Assembly (NCBI RefSeq): GCF_002257645.1
Contig: NZ_NQMO01000001.1
Span: 372,001-436,000, forward strand
Origin: Paenibacillus sp. XY044
GTDB lineage: Bacteria > Bacillota > Bacilli > Paenibacillales > Paenibacillaceae
Direction: 5' to 3'
DNA length: 64,000 nucleotides
Shown piece by piece: positions 25,166 through 33,485 of the stretch. The notes beneath the pieces are model-generated. The model saw only the letters and a program-made list of their open reading frames with translations, was not told where the DNA came from and made no database searches. The first letter of the stretch is position 1. Every line of letters begins with the position of its first letter. The translations under genes were made by a program, and so were the position numbers.

Positions 25166-26632
25166 TCACGACTTACTCGTTCGTTTTCTGGGCCAACGTA
25201 ATAATACATTTTTCAGCCGGCTTTTCCTGGTTGGAGCAAGGGGCTGAAGATAGGGCGATCCGAATGGACTGAGACGGATCAGATGGGACAAGATGGCGAT
25301 CATGCCGATCGCGGTGCCGAAAAGTCCGAAGATTCCGGATAACACAAGCAGCGGGAAGCGCAGCATCCGCATGGGGTAGCCGAACCGGTAGCGGGGAATC
25401 ACGAACGACGATATGCCGGCGGCGGATACGACGATGACGATCGGCGCCGAGATGATCCCGGCCTGTACCGCGGCCTGTCCAATGACCAAAGCCCCGACGA
25501 TGCTGACGAGCGGACCGATTTGCTGGGGCAGCCGGATCCCCGCTTCCCGTAGTCCTTCAAACATAAATTCCATAATAAATACTTCGATGACGGTCGGAAA
25601 AGGAGCCTGTTCCCTTAGTCCCGTAATGCTTAGCATCAGCTTGGGAGGGACCATTTCCGGATGGAAAGTGGTTAGTGCAATGTAAACCGACGGAAACAGG
25701 ATGGCAAACAGGGCAAACAAATAACGGATCCACCGATTCATGGTGACATACATAAACCGTTCGTAATAATCGTCGGGTGCCTGCAAGCCGTCCCAGAACG
25801 TCATCGGTACGATCAGGGTGATCGGCGACCCGCTAACCAATACACCTACACGCCCCTCCATCAGTCCCGCGGATACGACATCCGGCCGCTCGCTGCTCAA
25901 CATTTGCGGAAAAGGGGAGAAGTGAGTATCCTCAATGGATTCCTCGATGTAGCCTGATTCCAACACGCCTTGAAGATCGATATGCTGAACTCTTGAGCGA
26001 ATCTCATCCAGCATCGAAGTAGAAACAATGCCTTCAATATAGGCAAGAACGACCTCGGTATGGGTCAGCTTTCCGATTTGAAAGGATTCCATCTTCAGGT
26101 TGGGCGAGACGATGATTCTGCGCAGCATTGTCGTGTTCGTCCGCAGCGATTCGGTGAAGCTCTCCCGGGTGCCGCGCAGCGATGCTTCCGTGGACGGCTC
26201 CTCGATCGATCTTGTTTCATATTGGGAGACATTTGTCAGGAGGACAGAAGCCTCCCCGTCTGCCAGAATGGCCAAGTAACCTTTTAAAATATGATCTGCC
26301 GCATCCTGAAACGTATGGACCTTCTCGGTTTGCAGAACCGCGAACAGTTGCTGATCACACATTTGCGCAATGCTGTCTATGGGGCCGATCCCCTGGGGGA
26401 TTCCATCGTACATTAGCGGCTTTAGGATGACAGACTGTATGATATCCTTGTCAATCATGCCGTCTACGTAAATAAGCAGCAGCTTGGTGTTCCCTTGCAG
26501 GGTAACATCCCGGAAAACGATGTCCGAGCAGCGCTCGAACATCGTTTTTAGCATGTGCTCATTGTGTACCAGATGACGGCTGAGCGGCAGATTCGGATCG
26601 ATGTTTGTTGGGTTCTGGTTCGTTGAATTCAT
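25166..26632 (-). CDS. gerA: Spore germination protein, GerA-type subunit
   Basis: A 488-residue protein. The N-terminal ~240 residues are soluble, with CSDIVFRDV and LLLIYVDGMIDK. The membrane part begins at about 290 and contains PSVYIALTTFHPEMVPPKLM and the hallmark FIMEFMFEGLREAGIRLPQ near residue 355. GerA-type subunits are thought to form the oligomeric ion channel of the receptor. CGGAGAA precedes ATG 26632. First gene of an A-C-B operon expressed in the forespore, in agreement with the sigma-G-like promoter 40 bases upstream. Confidence 0.95.
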   Translation of the reverse strand: MNSTNQNPTNIDPNLPLSRHLVHNEHMLKTMFERCSDIVFRDVTLQGNTKLLLIYVDGMIDKDIIQSVILKPLMYDGIPQGIGPIDSIAQMCDQQLFAVLQTEKVHTFQDAADHILKGYLAILADGEASVLLTNVSQYETRSIEEPSTEASLRGTRESFTESLRTNTTMLRRIIVSPNLKMESFQIGKLTHTEVVLAYIEGIVSTSMLDEIRSRVQHIDLQGVLESGYIEESIEDTHFSPFPQMLSSERPDVVSAGLMEGRVGVLVSGSPITLIVPMTFWDGLQAPDDYYERFMYVTMNRWIRYLFALFAILFPSVYIALTTFHPEMVPPKLMLSITGLREQAPFPTVIEVFIMEFMFEGLREAGIRLPQQIGPLVSIVGALVIGQAAVQAGIISAPIVIVVSAAGISSFVIPRYRFGYPMRMLRFPLLVLSGIFGLFGTAIGMIAILSHLIRLSPFGSPYLQPLAPTRKSRLKNVLLRWPRKRTSKS

Positions 26633-26671
26633 GTCAGGTTTTCTCCGCTGGAATAATCATTATATTTTAGT

Positions 26672-26700
26672 TACTATACCCATACGCCGAATAAGCATAC
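26672..26700 (-). promoter_or_regulatory. Sigma-G-like promoter of the ger operon
   Basis: On the minus strand GTATG (26696-26700) and TATAGTA (26672-26678) are 17 bases apart, close to the forespore consensus GnATR-N17/18-CATnnTA. The gerA start codon is 40 bases downstream. Confidence 0.5.
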
Positions 26701-26783
26701 TTTGCCGGTATAAATCCCCCTTGATGCGGAAAAATTAAGTCGGTATCTTACATTCAACCGTCTAGGGAGGCAGCACTCGTCAT

Positions 26784-27665
26784 ATGAAAAAAATCGTTAT
26801 GTTCGCCGTTCTGATATTGATTACAGGCTGCGCGGATCACGGCGCTTCAACGGCGCGCCAGCAGGTGACCACCAAGCAGACGAACCGTGCAGGGCATGTC
26901 CATCAAGCGGCTCCGACCCGAATTGTCACTTCAGCCTCATCAACGTCTACGGACAGAGGCGGCAGATCCCATTTGACCGTCAAACAAGTCAAGCCGAACG
27001 ACCTGACCTCGGATTTGCTTAATCTGATTCAGCAGCCAGGAGCGGCACCGGGTACTGCGCCGCAGCAGCCCGCGGGAACGCCATCCGGGACGCGGACTGG
27101 CGCTCCGGCAGGGGTGCCAACGACCCCGGTGGGAACGCCAACAGGAACACCAACGGGTACGCCAACTGGTACGCCAACGGGAACGCCGACCAGTAAGGTA
27201 CCTGCGGGAACCCCACAAAACCAGACTCCTTCTGCGGGAACCGGGAACCAGGCTCCATCGGGAACGAATAACGAGCAGGCTCCTGCGAAGGGTGACGCTT
27301 CGGCTTACGCTCAACAGGTGCTGGATCTGGTGAATCAGGAACGCTCCAAAGCAGGTATGGATGCGCTCAGCATGGATTCCAAACTTTCCAACATGGCGAT
27401 GGACAAAGCCAAAGACATGTATGACAACAAGTATTTTGACCATAACTCCCCGACTCACGGGTCTCCTTTCGACATGATGAAGGAATACGGAATTACGTAT
27501 AACTCGGCCGGAGAGAATATCGCCAACGGGCAGACCACCCCTCAGCAGGTGATGCAGGACTGGATGAACAGTCCGGGACATAAAGCCAACATCCTGAATA
27601 AAAGTTACACCCATATCGGGGTCGCTTTTTACAATAACGAGTGGGTGCAGGAGTTTACAGGATAA
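26784..27665 (+). CDS. CAP/SCP-domain lipoprotein (YkwD-like) with a GTPT-repeat linker
   Basis: A 293-residue secreted lipoprotein. MKKIVMFAVLILITGC is a lipobox signal with Cys16. A ~150-residue Thr/Pro/Gly-rich linker includes five GTPT units, and the CAP domain occupies ~172-293 (VLDLVNQERSKAGMDAL, FDHNSPTHGSPF, AGENIANGQ, MNSPGHKANIL, HIGVAFYNN). The conserved His and Glu of the CAP cleft are present. Bacterial CAP proteins of the YkwD type are often linked to spores or the cell envelope; activity is unproven. GGAGG lies 14 bases before the ATG. Divergent from gerA, so the two share a 151-base control region. Confidence 0.9.
   Translation: MKKIVMFAVLILITGCADHGASTARQQVTTKQTNRAGHVHQAAPTRIVTSASSTSTDRGGRSHLTVKQVKPNDLTSDLLNLIQQPGAAPGTAPQQPAGTPSGTRTGAPAGVPTTPVGTPTGTPTGTPTGTPTGTPTSKVPAGTPQNQTPSAGTGNQAPSGTNNEQAPAKGDASAYAQQVLDLVNQERSKAGMDALSMDSKLSNMAMDKAKDMYDNKYFDHNSPTHGSPFDMMKEYGITYNSAGENIANGQTTPQQVMQDWMNSPGHKANILNKSYTHIGVAFYNNEWVQEFTG
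27132..27191 (+). repeat. Five tandem 12-base repeats coding for GTPT
   Basis: In-frame units of the form GGAACGCCAACA with third-base and minor changes. A slippage-prone tract inside the linker of the CAP lipoprotein. Confidence 0.9.
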
Positions 27666-27742
27666 GTAAAGATTGCGCAGTATCGTATCACGATCAGCCT
27701 CTTCCGGTTTTGCCGGGAAGGTTGCATATGTAAAGGGAAAAG

Positions 27743-27768
27743 CCGGCGGCAAGCTCCGCCGGTTTTTT
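27743..27768 (+). terminator. Rho-independent terminator after the CAP gene
   Basis: CCGGCGG (27743-27749) and CCGCCGG (27756-27762) form a GC-only stem with a six-base loop, followed by T6. Confidence 0.9.
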
Positions 27769-27834
27769 GGTGTATAATGGATGGGAAATGGGAAAGAGAT
27801 CTGCCAAAATATCGTTAAAGTTGAGGGATGATCG

Positions 27835-28431
27835 ATGATCCTATGGATAAACGGCGCCTTTGGCGCAGGAAAAACCCAGACCGCCTTTGAGCTTCATCGC
27901 CGGATACCGGATTCGTTCGTGTACGATCCCGAGAATGCCGGGTATTATATCCGCAAAAATATTCCACCCAGCATCAAGAAATCCGATTTTCAGGAGTATC
28001 CGTTATGGCGGGATTTCAACTATGCTATGCTGAAGCACATCGCAGGCGAATACGACGGAACGGTTATCGCTCCGATGACCGTGGTTGATCCGGTTTATTT
28101 TGACGAGATCGTCGGCCGGCTGCGTACTGACGGCGTTTCGGTAAAGCATTTTGCGTTATGCGCTCCGCGCGAAGTCATCCTGGAGCGCTTGAAAAGCCGG
28201 GGGGAACGATCAAACTCATGGGGGGCACAGCAAGCTGAGCGCTGTATTGAAGGTTTGTCCCAAGACATTTTCCGGGAGCATATCGATACCGTTCATCTGC
28301 CGGTCAGCCAGGTCGCAGAGCGGATTGCGGCCATGGCCCAAGTTCCTCTGCTGCCCGATCACAGAGGAGCGGTGCGGAAGAAGTTTGACCAAATCAAAAC
28401 GCAATGGAACCATTTCCGGTTTTTTAACTAG
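27835..28431 (+). CDS. tmrB: TmrB-like tunicamycin resistance protein (P-loop)
   Basis: A 198-residue protein that matches Bacillus TmrB (197 residues) closely by memory: ILWINGAFGAGKTQTAFELH (P-loop GAFGAGKT), FVYDPENAGYYIRK, DFQEYPLWRDFNYAML, RSNSWGAQQAERCIEGLS and the C-terminal amphipathic region KFDQIKTQWNHFRFF. TmrB is an ATP-binding protein that associates with the membrane through its C-terminus and protects against tunicamycin, probably by binding it. ATG 27835 is behind GTTGAGGGATGATCG. A HAD phosphatase gene follows after 13 bases. Confidence 0.92.
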   Translation: MILWINGAFGAGKTQTAFELHRRIPDSFVYDPENAGYYIRKNIPPSIKKSDFQEYPLWRDFNYAMLKHIAGEYDGTVIAPMTVVDPVYFDEIVGRLRTDGVSVKHFALCAPREVILERLKSRGERSNSWGAQQAERCIEGLSQDIFREHIDTVHLPVSQVAERIAAMAQVPLLPDHRGAVRKKFDQIKTQWNHFRFFN

Positions 28432-28444
28432 GGGGAGTAGGAAC

Positions 28445-29131
28445 ATGGAAGCGGTACTATTCGATTTGGATAATACGCTGGTGAACCGTAAAGAAGCGTT
28501 TGAGCAGTTTTTGCAAAAATTTATCGACAGATTTGCTGCAGCGCAAAACTCCGAGCATCACCTGAAGCTGATGGAACGGCTGCGCTCCGCAGATCGGAAT
28601 GGCTATCGGGAGAAGAAGGAACTGTATGAGGAAATGAGGCGGACGCTGCCAATGAAGGATGAGAAGACGACCGCAGAAGATCTTCTCGCTTATTGGTTCG
28701 CTGAGTTTCCTGGCTGCACGGTCGCTATGGATGGAGCGGAAGACGTATTGCGGGAGCTGAGCAGCATAGGCGTAAGGATCGGGTGCGTCACCAACGGCTC
28801 GGCCAGAACCCAGTATGCCAAGCTTGACCGGGTACAGCTGAGAAACTATTTCGATGTGGTTATCGTCTCGGAAGAAGCGGGGGTCAAGAAGCCCGACCGG
28901 CGAATTTACGAAATGGCGCTGGGCAGACTACAGGCCCGCCCGGAGAACTGCTGGTTTGTTGGCGACCATCCGGAGAAGGATGCACAAGGCGCCGCCGCCG
29001 CGGGCCTGCGCCCCGTACTGCTGCTCACGGCGACTTCTGATGCAGATGCCATCTTACCGGAGGGAACGTTGACCATAAACAAACTGCAGGAGCTCATTCC
29101 GTTATTTACCGGTCCGCTCTTTCGGTCTTGA
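28445..29131 (+). CDS. HAD-superfamily hydrolase
   Basis: A 228-residue phosphatase-like HAD protein. Motif I is FDLDNTLVN with the nucleophile Asp near residue 8. Motif II is CVTNGS, motif III VKKPDRRIYEMAL and motif IV FVGDHPEKDAQGAA. A helical C1 cap lies between I and II. It belongs to the YjjG/phosphoglycolate phosphatase-like group; the substrate is unknown. GGGGGAGTAGGAAC precedes ATG 28445. Thirteen bases behind tmrB, so co-transcribed. Confidence 0.88.
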   Translation: MEAVLFDLDNTLVNRKEAFEQFLQKFIDRFAAAQNSEHHLKLMERLRSADRNGYREKKELYEEMRRTLPMKDEKTTAEDLLAYWFAEFPGCTVAMDGAEDVLRELSSIGVRIGCVTNGSARTQYAKLDRVQLRNYFDVVIVSEEAGVKKPDRRIYEMALGRLQARPENCWFVGDHPEKDAQGAAAAGLRPVLLLTATSDADAILPEGTLTINKLQELIPLFTGPLFRS

Positions 29132-29182
29132 GTATCCGGTAATACAACTGGAATGTTCCTGCAGGATGAACTGCTTAGATAT

Positions 29183-30475
29183 TCAGGCTGGAGCGTTCTG
29201 CTTGACAGCCTGCGGGGACGCGGTTTTCCGCTTGCGCTCATTGAACATGAAGTAATAGATAGCCGATGCGCTGATATATAAAATTCCGGTCATGCTGAAA
29301 GTCAGCGCATAACCCCAATACGTCCCGTATACGGTAAGTAAATGGGACTGGACAGGCCCCATCGTGGCCCAGCCGAGCATGAACGCAGTCTGCGTCATCG
29401 AGTTGGCGATTCCTCTGCGGGCATCGGATACACGGTCGACGGTAATCGAGGACTGGATCGGATTGGCCGCATTCATCAGTGCCTGCCGGAAGAGGAAGCT
29501 GATGCAGGCGATTGCGAACAGGTTGGTGAAACCGGTCAGCAGCAGAAAAGGCAGGGACATCATTTGAAAAAGCACCACGGCCTTCACCGGGCCGACGCGG
29601 CTTGCCAGCGACGGACCGATCAGCATCGACACGATGGTCATAATCTGGCCCAGTGAGATCAGGATACCGACCGCCGTAAGGGAAACGGCAAAGCGGTTTG
29701 TAAAGTACAGATTGAGATAGGGCACCACCAGCCCCGAGCCCAGCCCGACAATCAGCTGGGCCAGCGTAAATTTGGCGATGGCGCTCCAATCCTCCCGGGA
29801 CGTAGTCCGGGCCGGATGGGATGGAGCAGATTCGGGTAGAGCTGCCGAAGGATCTTTTTGGACAGCCGGACTTTTCCGGACGAGCATCAGCGGCACAAAC
29901 GCAAGTACGCTGGCCGCTCCCCCGGCGAACAGAACCGCTTGCAGGCTCTGAATTTTGCTCCAGCCGGCGGATTGAAGCAAATCGGCCAGGTAACCGCCGC
30001 CGCTGCTTCCGATGACCTGGGCGGCCAGCACGAGAGAGAAGTGATAGCTGAACAGCTTCAACCGCTGTTTCTTATCCGAATTTCCGGCCAGGAACGGGAC
30101 GGCGATCACTTGAAAGAAGGCGGCAAACAGGCCGGCGGCAGCAGACAAGAGGATCAGCGCGGATTCACCGCTGGCGAGCGACCTGCCCATGAAGCTCAGG
30201 CCCGTAAACAAAGCACCGGTCATTAACAGCAGTTTATGGCTTGTACGGTCCCCTAGCAGCCCGATCGGTATGAAAATAAGTGCCGTTGCAAACGACTGTA
30301 CGCTCACCAAGGTTCCGTTCATCGTATCGGGATAACCCAGCGCTTGCACGTAAAGATTGTAAAGCACCGAGAACATGCCTGTACCGATCTGATACAACAA
30401 ATTGGCAAGAAAAAAAAGCCGGATATTCCGGTTGAAGCGATTCCATTCTGACGAGACCTGATGCAGTAGCCGCAT
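29183..30475 (-). CDS. Major facilitator superfamily transporter
   Basis: A 430-residue membrane protein with 12 predicted helices in two halves, divided by a hydrophilic loop of about 35 residues (KSPAVQKDPSAALPESAPSH). The loop between helices 2 and 3 reads GLLGDRTSHKLLL, the MFS motif A form (GxLaDrxGrkxxl). It looks like a proton-driven efflux protein; the substrate cannot be read. The ribosome site CGGAGG is 12 bases from the ATG, slightly long. Convergent with the HAD gene. Confidence 0.85.
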   Translation of the reverse strand: MRLLHQVSSEWNRFNRNIRLFFLANLLYQIGTGMFSVLYNLYVQALGYPDTMNGTLVSVQSFATALIFIPIGLLGDRTSHKLLLMTGALFTGLSFMGRSLASGESALILLSAAAGLFAAFFQVIAVPFLAGNSDKKQRLKLFSYHFSLVLAAQVIGSSGGGYLADLLQSAGWSKIQSLQAVLFAGGAASVLAFVPLMLVRKSPAVQKDPSAALPESAPSHPARTTSREDWSAIAKFTLAQLIVGLGSGLVVPYLNLYFTNRFAVSLTAVGILISLGQIMTIVSMLIGPSLASRVGPVKAVVLFQMMSLPFLLLTGFTNLFAIACISFLFRQALMNAANPIQSSITVDRVSDARRGIANSMTQTAFMLGWATMGPVQSHLLTVYGTYWGYALTFSMTGILYISASAIYYFMFNERKRKTASPQAVKQNAPA

Positions 30476-30612
30476 GGTTTAATTAATCCTCCGTCCTGAT
30501 TCATTAGCTTCTCTATTGTAGCAAGCGGCTTTCAGGGTGGAAAGGAAAACTTTACATAAGGCATGTACCAAAATAGAGGCTAATCCATGATACCGAAAGA
30601 GGTGGTTACGAG

Positions 30613-31080
30613 ATGAAGCTAACGATTCAACCATGGGGACCCGGCGAGGCTATTCCCTATGACCTGCTGCTGCTTGCAGATCCATCCAAAGAGATGGTTG
30701 ATGATTACGTCGCCAGGGGCAGAGGCTACGGAGCTTACACGAACGGTGAAGTGGCGGGAGAGTATGTACTGATTGATACGCATCCGAAGACAGTCGAAAT
30801 CGTCAATATTGCGGTGCGGGAAGATCTGCAGGGCAGAGGGATCGGCAAAATGCTGGTCGAAAGCGCGATTGAGGAAGCCAGGAGGCTGGGCGCGCATGCG
30901 GTGGAAATCGGTACGGCCAACTCCAGCTTTCTTCAATTGAAACTCTATCAACGCTGCGGTTTTCGGATCGTGGGCGTGGACGCAGGCTTTTTTATCCGAC
31001 ATTACGAGGAAGTACTCTATGAAGAAGGAATCCAGGTGCAGGATATGATCCGGCTCCGTCTGGATTTGAATAAAGAATAG
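30613..31080 (+). CDS. GNAT family N-acetyltransferase
   Basis: A 155-residue protein. VEIVNIAVREDLQGRGIGKM (near residues 60-80) is motif A with the Q/RxxGxG/A loop, and FLQLKLYQRCGFRIVGVDAG is motif B. The ending EGIQVQDMIRLRLDL is typical of a widespread Bacillales subfamily. AAAGAGGTGG lies upstream of the ATG. Stands alone, divergent from the MFS gene. Confidence 0.88.
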   Translation: MKLTIQPWGPGEAIPYDLLLLADPSKEMVDDYVARGRGYGAYTNGEVAGEYVLIDTHPKTVEIVNIAVREDLQGRGIGKMLVESAIEEARRLGAHAVEIGTANSSFLQLKLYQRCGFRIVGVDAGFFIRHYEEVLYEEGIQVQDMIRLRLDLNKE

Positions 31081-31166
31081 TTCGGCAGGAAGCGGTCCGG
31101 ACAGCCTCAGCACGGCAGGGGATATCTATTAAAATATGTTGCAATCTAGCGGCAGGTATCGTTGCA

Positions 31167-31199
31167 TTGATAGATTTCAGGCATAAGATAATCTATCAA
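31167..31199 (+). promoter_or_regulatory. Perfect inverted repeat enclosing a sigma-K-like -10 element
   Basis: TTGATAGATT (31167-31176) and AATCTATCAA (31190-31199) are exact complements with a 13-base spacer. CATAAGATA at 31182-31190 fits the late mother-cell -10 consensus CATAnnnTA and lies 31 bases before the start codon of the 95-residue gene. The -35 region does not show a clear AC box. Confidence 0.5.
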
Positions 31200-31221
31200 A
31201 TGGTAAAGGAGGTCATGTCAC

Positions 31222-31509
31222 ATGGCTATTTTGTTACCAGAGCAGTTCTTCTCGCTGGCTGCAGGCGTGGGTCAATCTTTCTATGAAAATCTTGCCGGCG
31301 GAATCAACGCTGCGGTCACGGTAAACAACACGTCAGTCAATCCGGTACAACTTGTCATTACCCGTGTCAACGCGCCTGTTGTCACGTATACGATCACGGC
31401 TGCAAACAGTTTGACGCTGTCGGTGGACCGCCTGCTCGTCGCCGCTCTGCTGACTACGGCTGCCGGTACGGCATTTGGTACGATTCAAATCGCTACCTCT
31501 GATTTCTAA
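31222..31509 (+). CDS. Small beta-rich protein, possible spore surface or appendage subunit
   Basis: A 95-residue protein without signal peptide, cysteine, His or Trp. It is rich in T, V, A and N with alternating strand-like segments: INAAVTVNNTSVNPVQLVIT, VVTYTITAANSLTLSVDRLL and GTAFGTIQIATSDF. This looks like a small beta sandwich such as the endospore appendage subunits (DUF3992/Ena type), but the N-terminal Cys pair of S-Ena is absent. AAAGGAGG is optimal and the gene is monocistronic with a terminator, suggesting high expression. The sigma-K-like -10 element points to late mother-cell synthesis. I cannot name the family with certainty. Confidence 0.6.
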   Translation: MAILLPEQFFSLAAGVGQSFYENLAGGINAAVTVNNTSVNPVQLVITRVNAPVVTYTITAANSLTLSVDRLLVAALLTTAAGTAFGTIQIATSDF

Positions 31510-31560
31510 TCCGTATTACCACTTCTGCACCAGCTTTTGCCCATCCCCATGTTAACTTGA

Positions 31561-31593
31561 GCCTCTGGCCGGAATTTTCCGGTTGGAGGTTTT
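31561..31593 (+). terminator. Rho-independent terminator after the beta-rich protein gene
   Basis: CCTCTGGCCGGAA and TTCCGGTTGGAGG pair along 13 positions, three of them G-U, with a two-base loop and T8. Confidence 0.85.
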
Positions 31594-31713
31594 TTTCTGC
31601 GGCAGGAGCAAACCAATAGGAGATGGTCGATCTAAAATGTAATTTTTGCTGGGAAAATGATTTGGGAAAAGTTAATATTAGTAAAAACGTCAACGGATGG
31701 AGGGTGAGTTTGA

Positions 31714-32475
31714 ATGATTATCCGAGAACGCCAAGATAGCTTCGTCCTGATCCGCCAGCATGATCATGCCCAGTTGTCGGGACAGATTGCAGAGCATTTA
31801 TTGCCGGCGTGGCTGCCGCCAGGGGTGGACCGCGAAGCCGCGGCACTGGCCATCACTCAGCATGATCGCGGCTGGAGATATTTAGACCATAGTCCGCTAT
31901 GGGATCAAGAGAGCGACAGCCCGTATTCCTTTATCAACTATCCGCTCGGACCCAAGCTGTCTTCGTACCGTACCGGCCTCGATGAAGCAGAGGCGATGGA
32001 CCCGTATGCAGGTCTGCTCTGCAGCATGCATTATGCGTCGTTCCAGCAGATCCGCTATGCCAACGAGGCGGAAACTGCCCGGTTCTACAAAGAGGAGCTC
32101 CTTCGGCAGGAAAGGATTCATCATCAGCTGAGCGGATTGGACGCCAAGCGGGTAGAACGCCATTTCAATTTACTGAAGCTTTGCGACAGTCTGTCGCTGT
32201 ACGTATGTCTCAATGAGCCGGGCGCGTCCAAGGATGAGGAGCATCCATGGTACCGCGAAGGGATTGAGACGGAGATTGCCGGGCTCGGGGATCTTACGGC
32301 CCGATGGGCGAATGAAGATAGCGTGACAGTCAGCCCGTCTCTGTTCCAAACGGAGTTTATGGGGTCGGTTACGCTAAAACAAGTATCCAAACAAGCCATC
32401 AAGGCTCAGGGATTTGAGGCAGCCTACGACATCGCCCCGGAAATGACGCAGAATATTATATTCCGGAACGAATGA
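31714..32475 (+). CDS. DUF3891 family protein
   Basis: A 253-residue soluble protein of a Bacillales family without assigned function. Conserved His/Asp pairs such as QHDHAQLSGQIAEH, ITQHDRGW and HFNLLKLCDSLSLYVC suggest an HD-like helical metal-binding fold; that is inference from pattern. GGAGGGTGAG precedes ATG 31714. It leads a probable four-gene operon with a Nudix hydrolase (34 bases), a GNAT (15) and a monooxygenase-like protein (22). Confidence 0.82.
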   Translation: MIIRERQDSFVLIRQHDHAQLSGQIAEHLLPAWLPPGVDREAAALAITQHDRGWRYLDHSPLWDQESDSPYSFINYPLGPKLSSYRTGLDEAEAMDPYAGLLCSMHYASFQQIRYANEAETARFYKEELLRQERIHHQLSGLDAKRVERHFNLLKLCDSLSLYVCLNEPGASKDEEHPWYREGIETEIAGLGDLTARWANEDSVTVSPSLFQTEFMGSVTLKQVSKQAIKAQGFEAAYDIAPEMTQNIIFRNE

Positions 32476-32509
32476 GGAAGGGTTAAATAGAAAACAAGGA
32501 GTGCAAGGA

Positions 32510-32998
32510 ATGAAGACTACCAAAACAGCAGCCGTGGAGGTCGCGCTGTACACGATGTGTCTGGTACGGGACGGCGACCGGGTTCTGCTTCTGAATCGCC
32601 CTGATAGCCGAGGATTTCCCGGATATATCGGCCCCGGAGGCAAGGTGGAATTCCCCGAGAGTCTCTCAGACGGGGCGATCCGCGAGGTGTGGGAGGAGAC
32701 CGGGCTACGGGTAAAGGATCTGGAGTTTAAAGGAATCGATGAGTTTGCCGATCCGGTGAAAAATTTCCGCTACATGGTGTTCAATTACGTCGCCAACGCC
32801 TACGAGGGAGAACTCCTTCCTGATCCACCGGAAGGTGAGCTCCGCTGGGTGACGATAGAAGAAGCGCTGGGGCTGCCGATGCAGCCCTGGTTCCGCAAGA
32901 GGTTTCCGCTCTTCTTCGAGGAGGGAACGTTTGAAATCCATGATGTATGGGATCAGGAGAATCAGATCACGATTGCAGAATCCGTCAAGAAACTGTAG
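32510..32998 (+). CDS. Nudix hydrolase (8-oxo-dGTP diphosphatase-like)
   Basis: A 162-residue protein. The Nudix box is intact: GKVEFPESLSDGAIREVWEE followed by TGL (GX5EX7REUXEEXGU), near residues 43-65. FPGYIGPGGK before it and the ending RKRFPLFFEEGTFEIHDVWD resemble the MutT/YtkD-like 8-oxo-dGTP diphosphatase group. ATG 32510 is nine bases downstream of a GTG (32501) that could also serve; AAGGAG lies just before. Part of the DUF3891 operon. Confidence 0.88.
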   Translation: MKTTKTAAVEVALYTMCLVRDGDRVLLLNRPDSRGFPGYIGPGGKVEFPESLSDGAIREVWEETGLRVKDLEFKGIDEFADPVKNFRYMVFNYVANAYEGELLPDPPEGELRWVTIEEALGLPMQPWFRKRFPLFFEEGTFEIHDVWDQENQITIAESVKKL

Positions 32999-33013
32999 GC
33001 AGGGGGCGGTTGT

Positions 33014-33463
33014 ATGGATCATGTATATTTAAAACCCGTTAAGGACGATATCCGCCAGCAGTGCATTGAGCTTCGCCCCGGGGATGACCAGCTGAGATTT
33101 GTGGCCTCGAATCTAAATTCATTGCAAAAGGCGGTCGAGGAGAAAACCTGCAATCCCTATGCGATTTACGCAGGTGATACGATGGTAGGATTCGCATTGT
33201 TCGATGAGGAACCTTATCCGGACGACGGCTGCTTCTGGATCGTCAGGTTCATGATCGACCGGAATTATCAGGGCAGAGGTTACGGCAAAGCAGGATTATC
33301 CGCTGTACTTCGCAAGCAACGAGAACATCCGGCATGTACCGTAATCAGAATTTCGCATGTTCCCGACAATACGGTTGCAAACCGGCTGTACAAAGGATTC
33401 GGTTTTGAAGAGACCGGTCAATTTATCAATGGGGAACTTGTCCTTGATCTTGATATTTCATGA
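33014..33463 (+). CDS. GNAT acetyltransferase, diamine/polyamine type (BltD/PaiA-like)
   Basis: A 149-residue protein. FWIVRFMIDRNYQGRGYGKA is motif A (QGRGYG), and HVPDNTVANRLYKGFGFEET is motif B; the C-terminal GELVLDLDI is typical of spermine/spermidine acetyltransferases of the BltD/SpeG-like group. GCAGGGGGCGG lies upstream. Fifteen bases after the Nudix gene. Polyamine substrate is inferred from similarity only. Confidence 0.83.
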   Translation: MDHVYLKPVKDDIRQQCIELRPGDDQLRFVASNLNSLQKAVEEKTCNPYAIYAGDTMVGFALFDEEPYPDDGCFWIVRFMIDRNYQGRGYGKAGLSAVLRKQREHPACTVIRISHVPDNTVANRLYKGFGFEETGQFINGELVLDLDIS

Positions 33464-33485
33464 TGATCCGTTGGGAGGAAGATTT

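Noticed and set aside
27132..27191. CRISPR-like repeat array
   Set aside because: Units are 12 bases without spacers and are in frame within a coding region.
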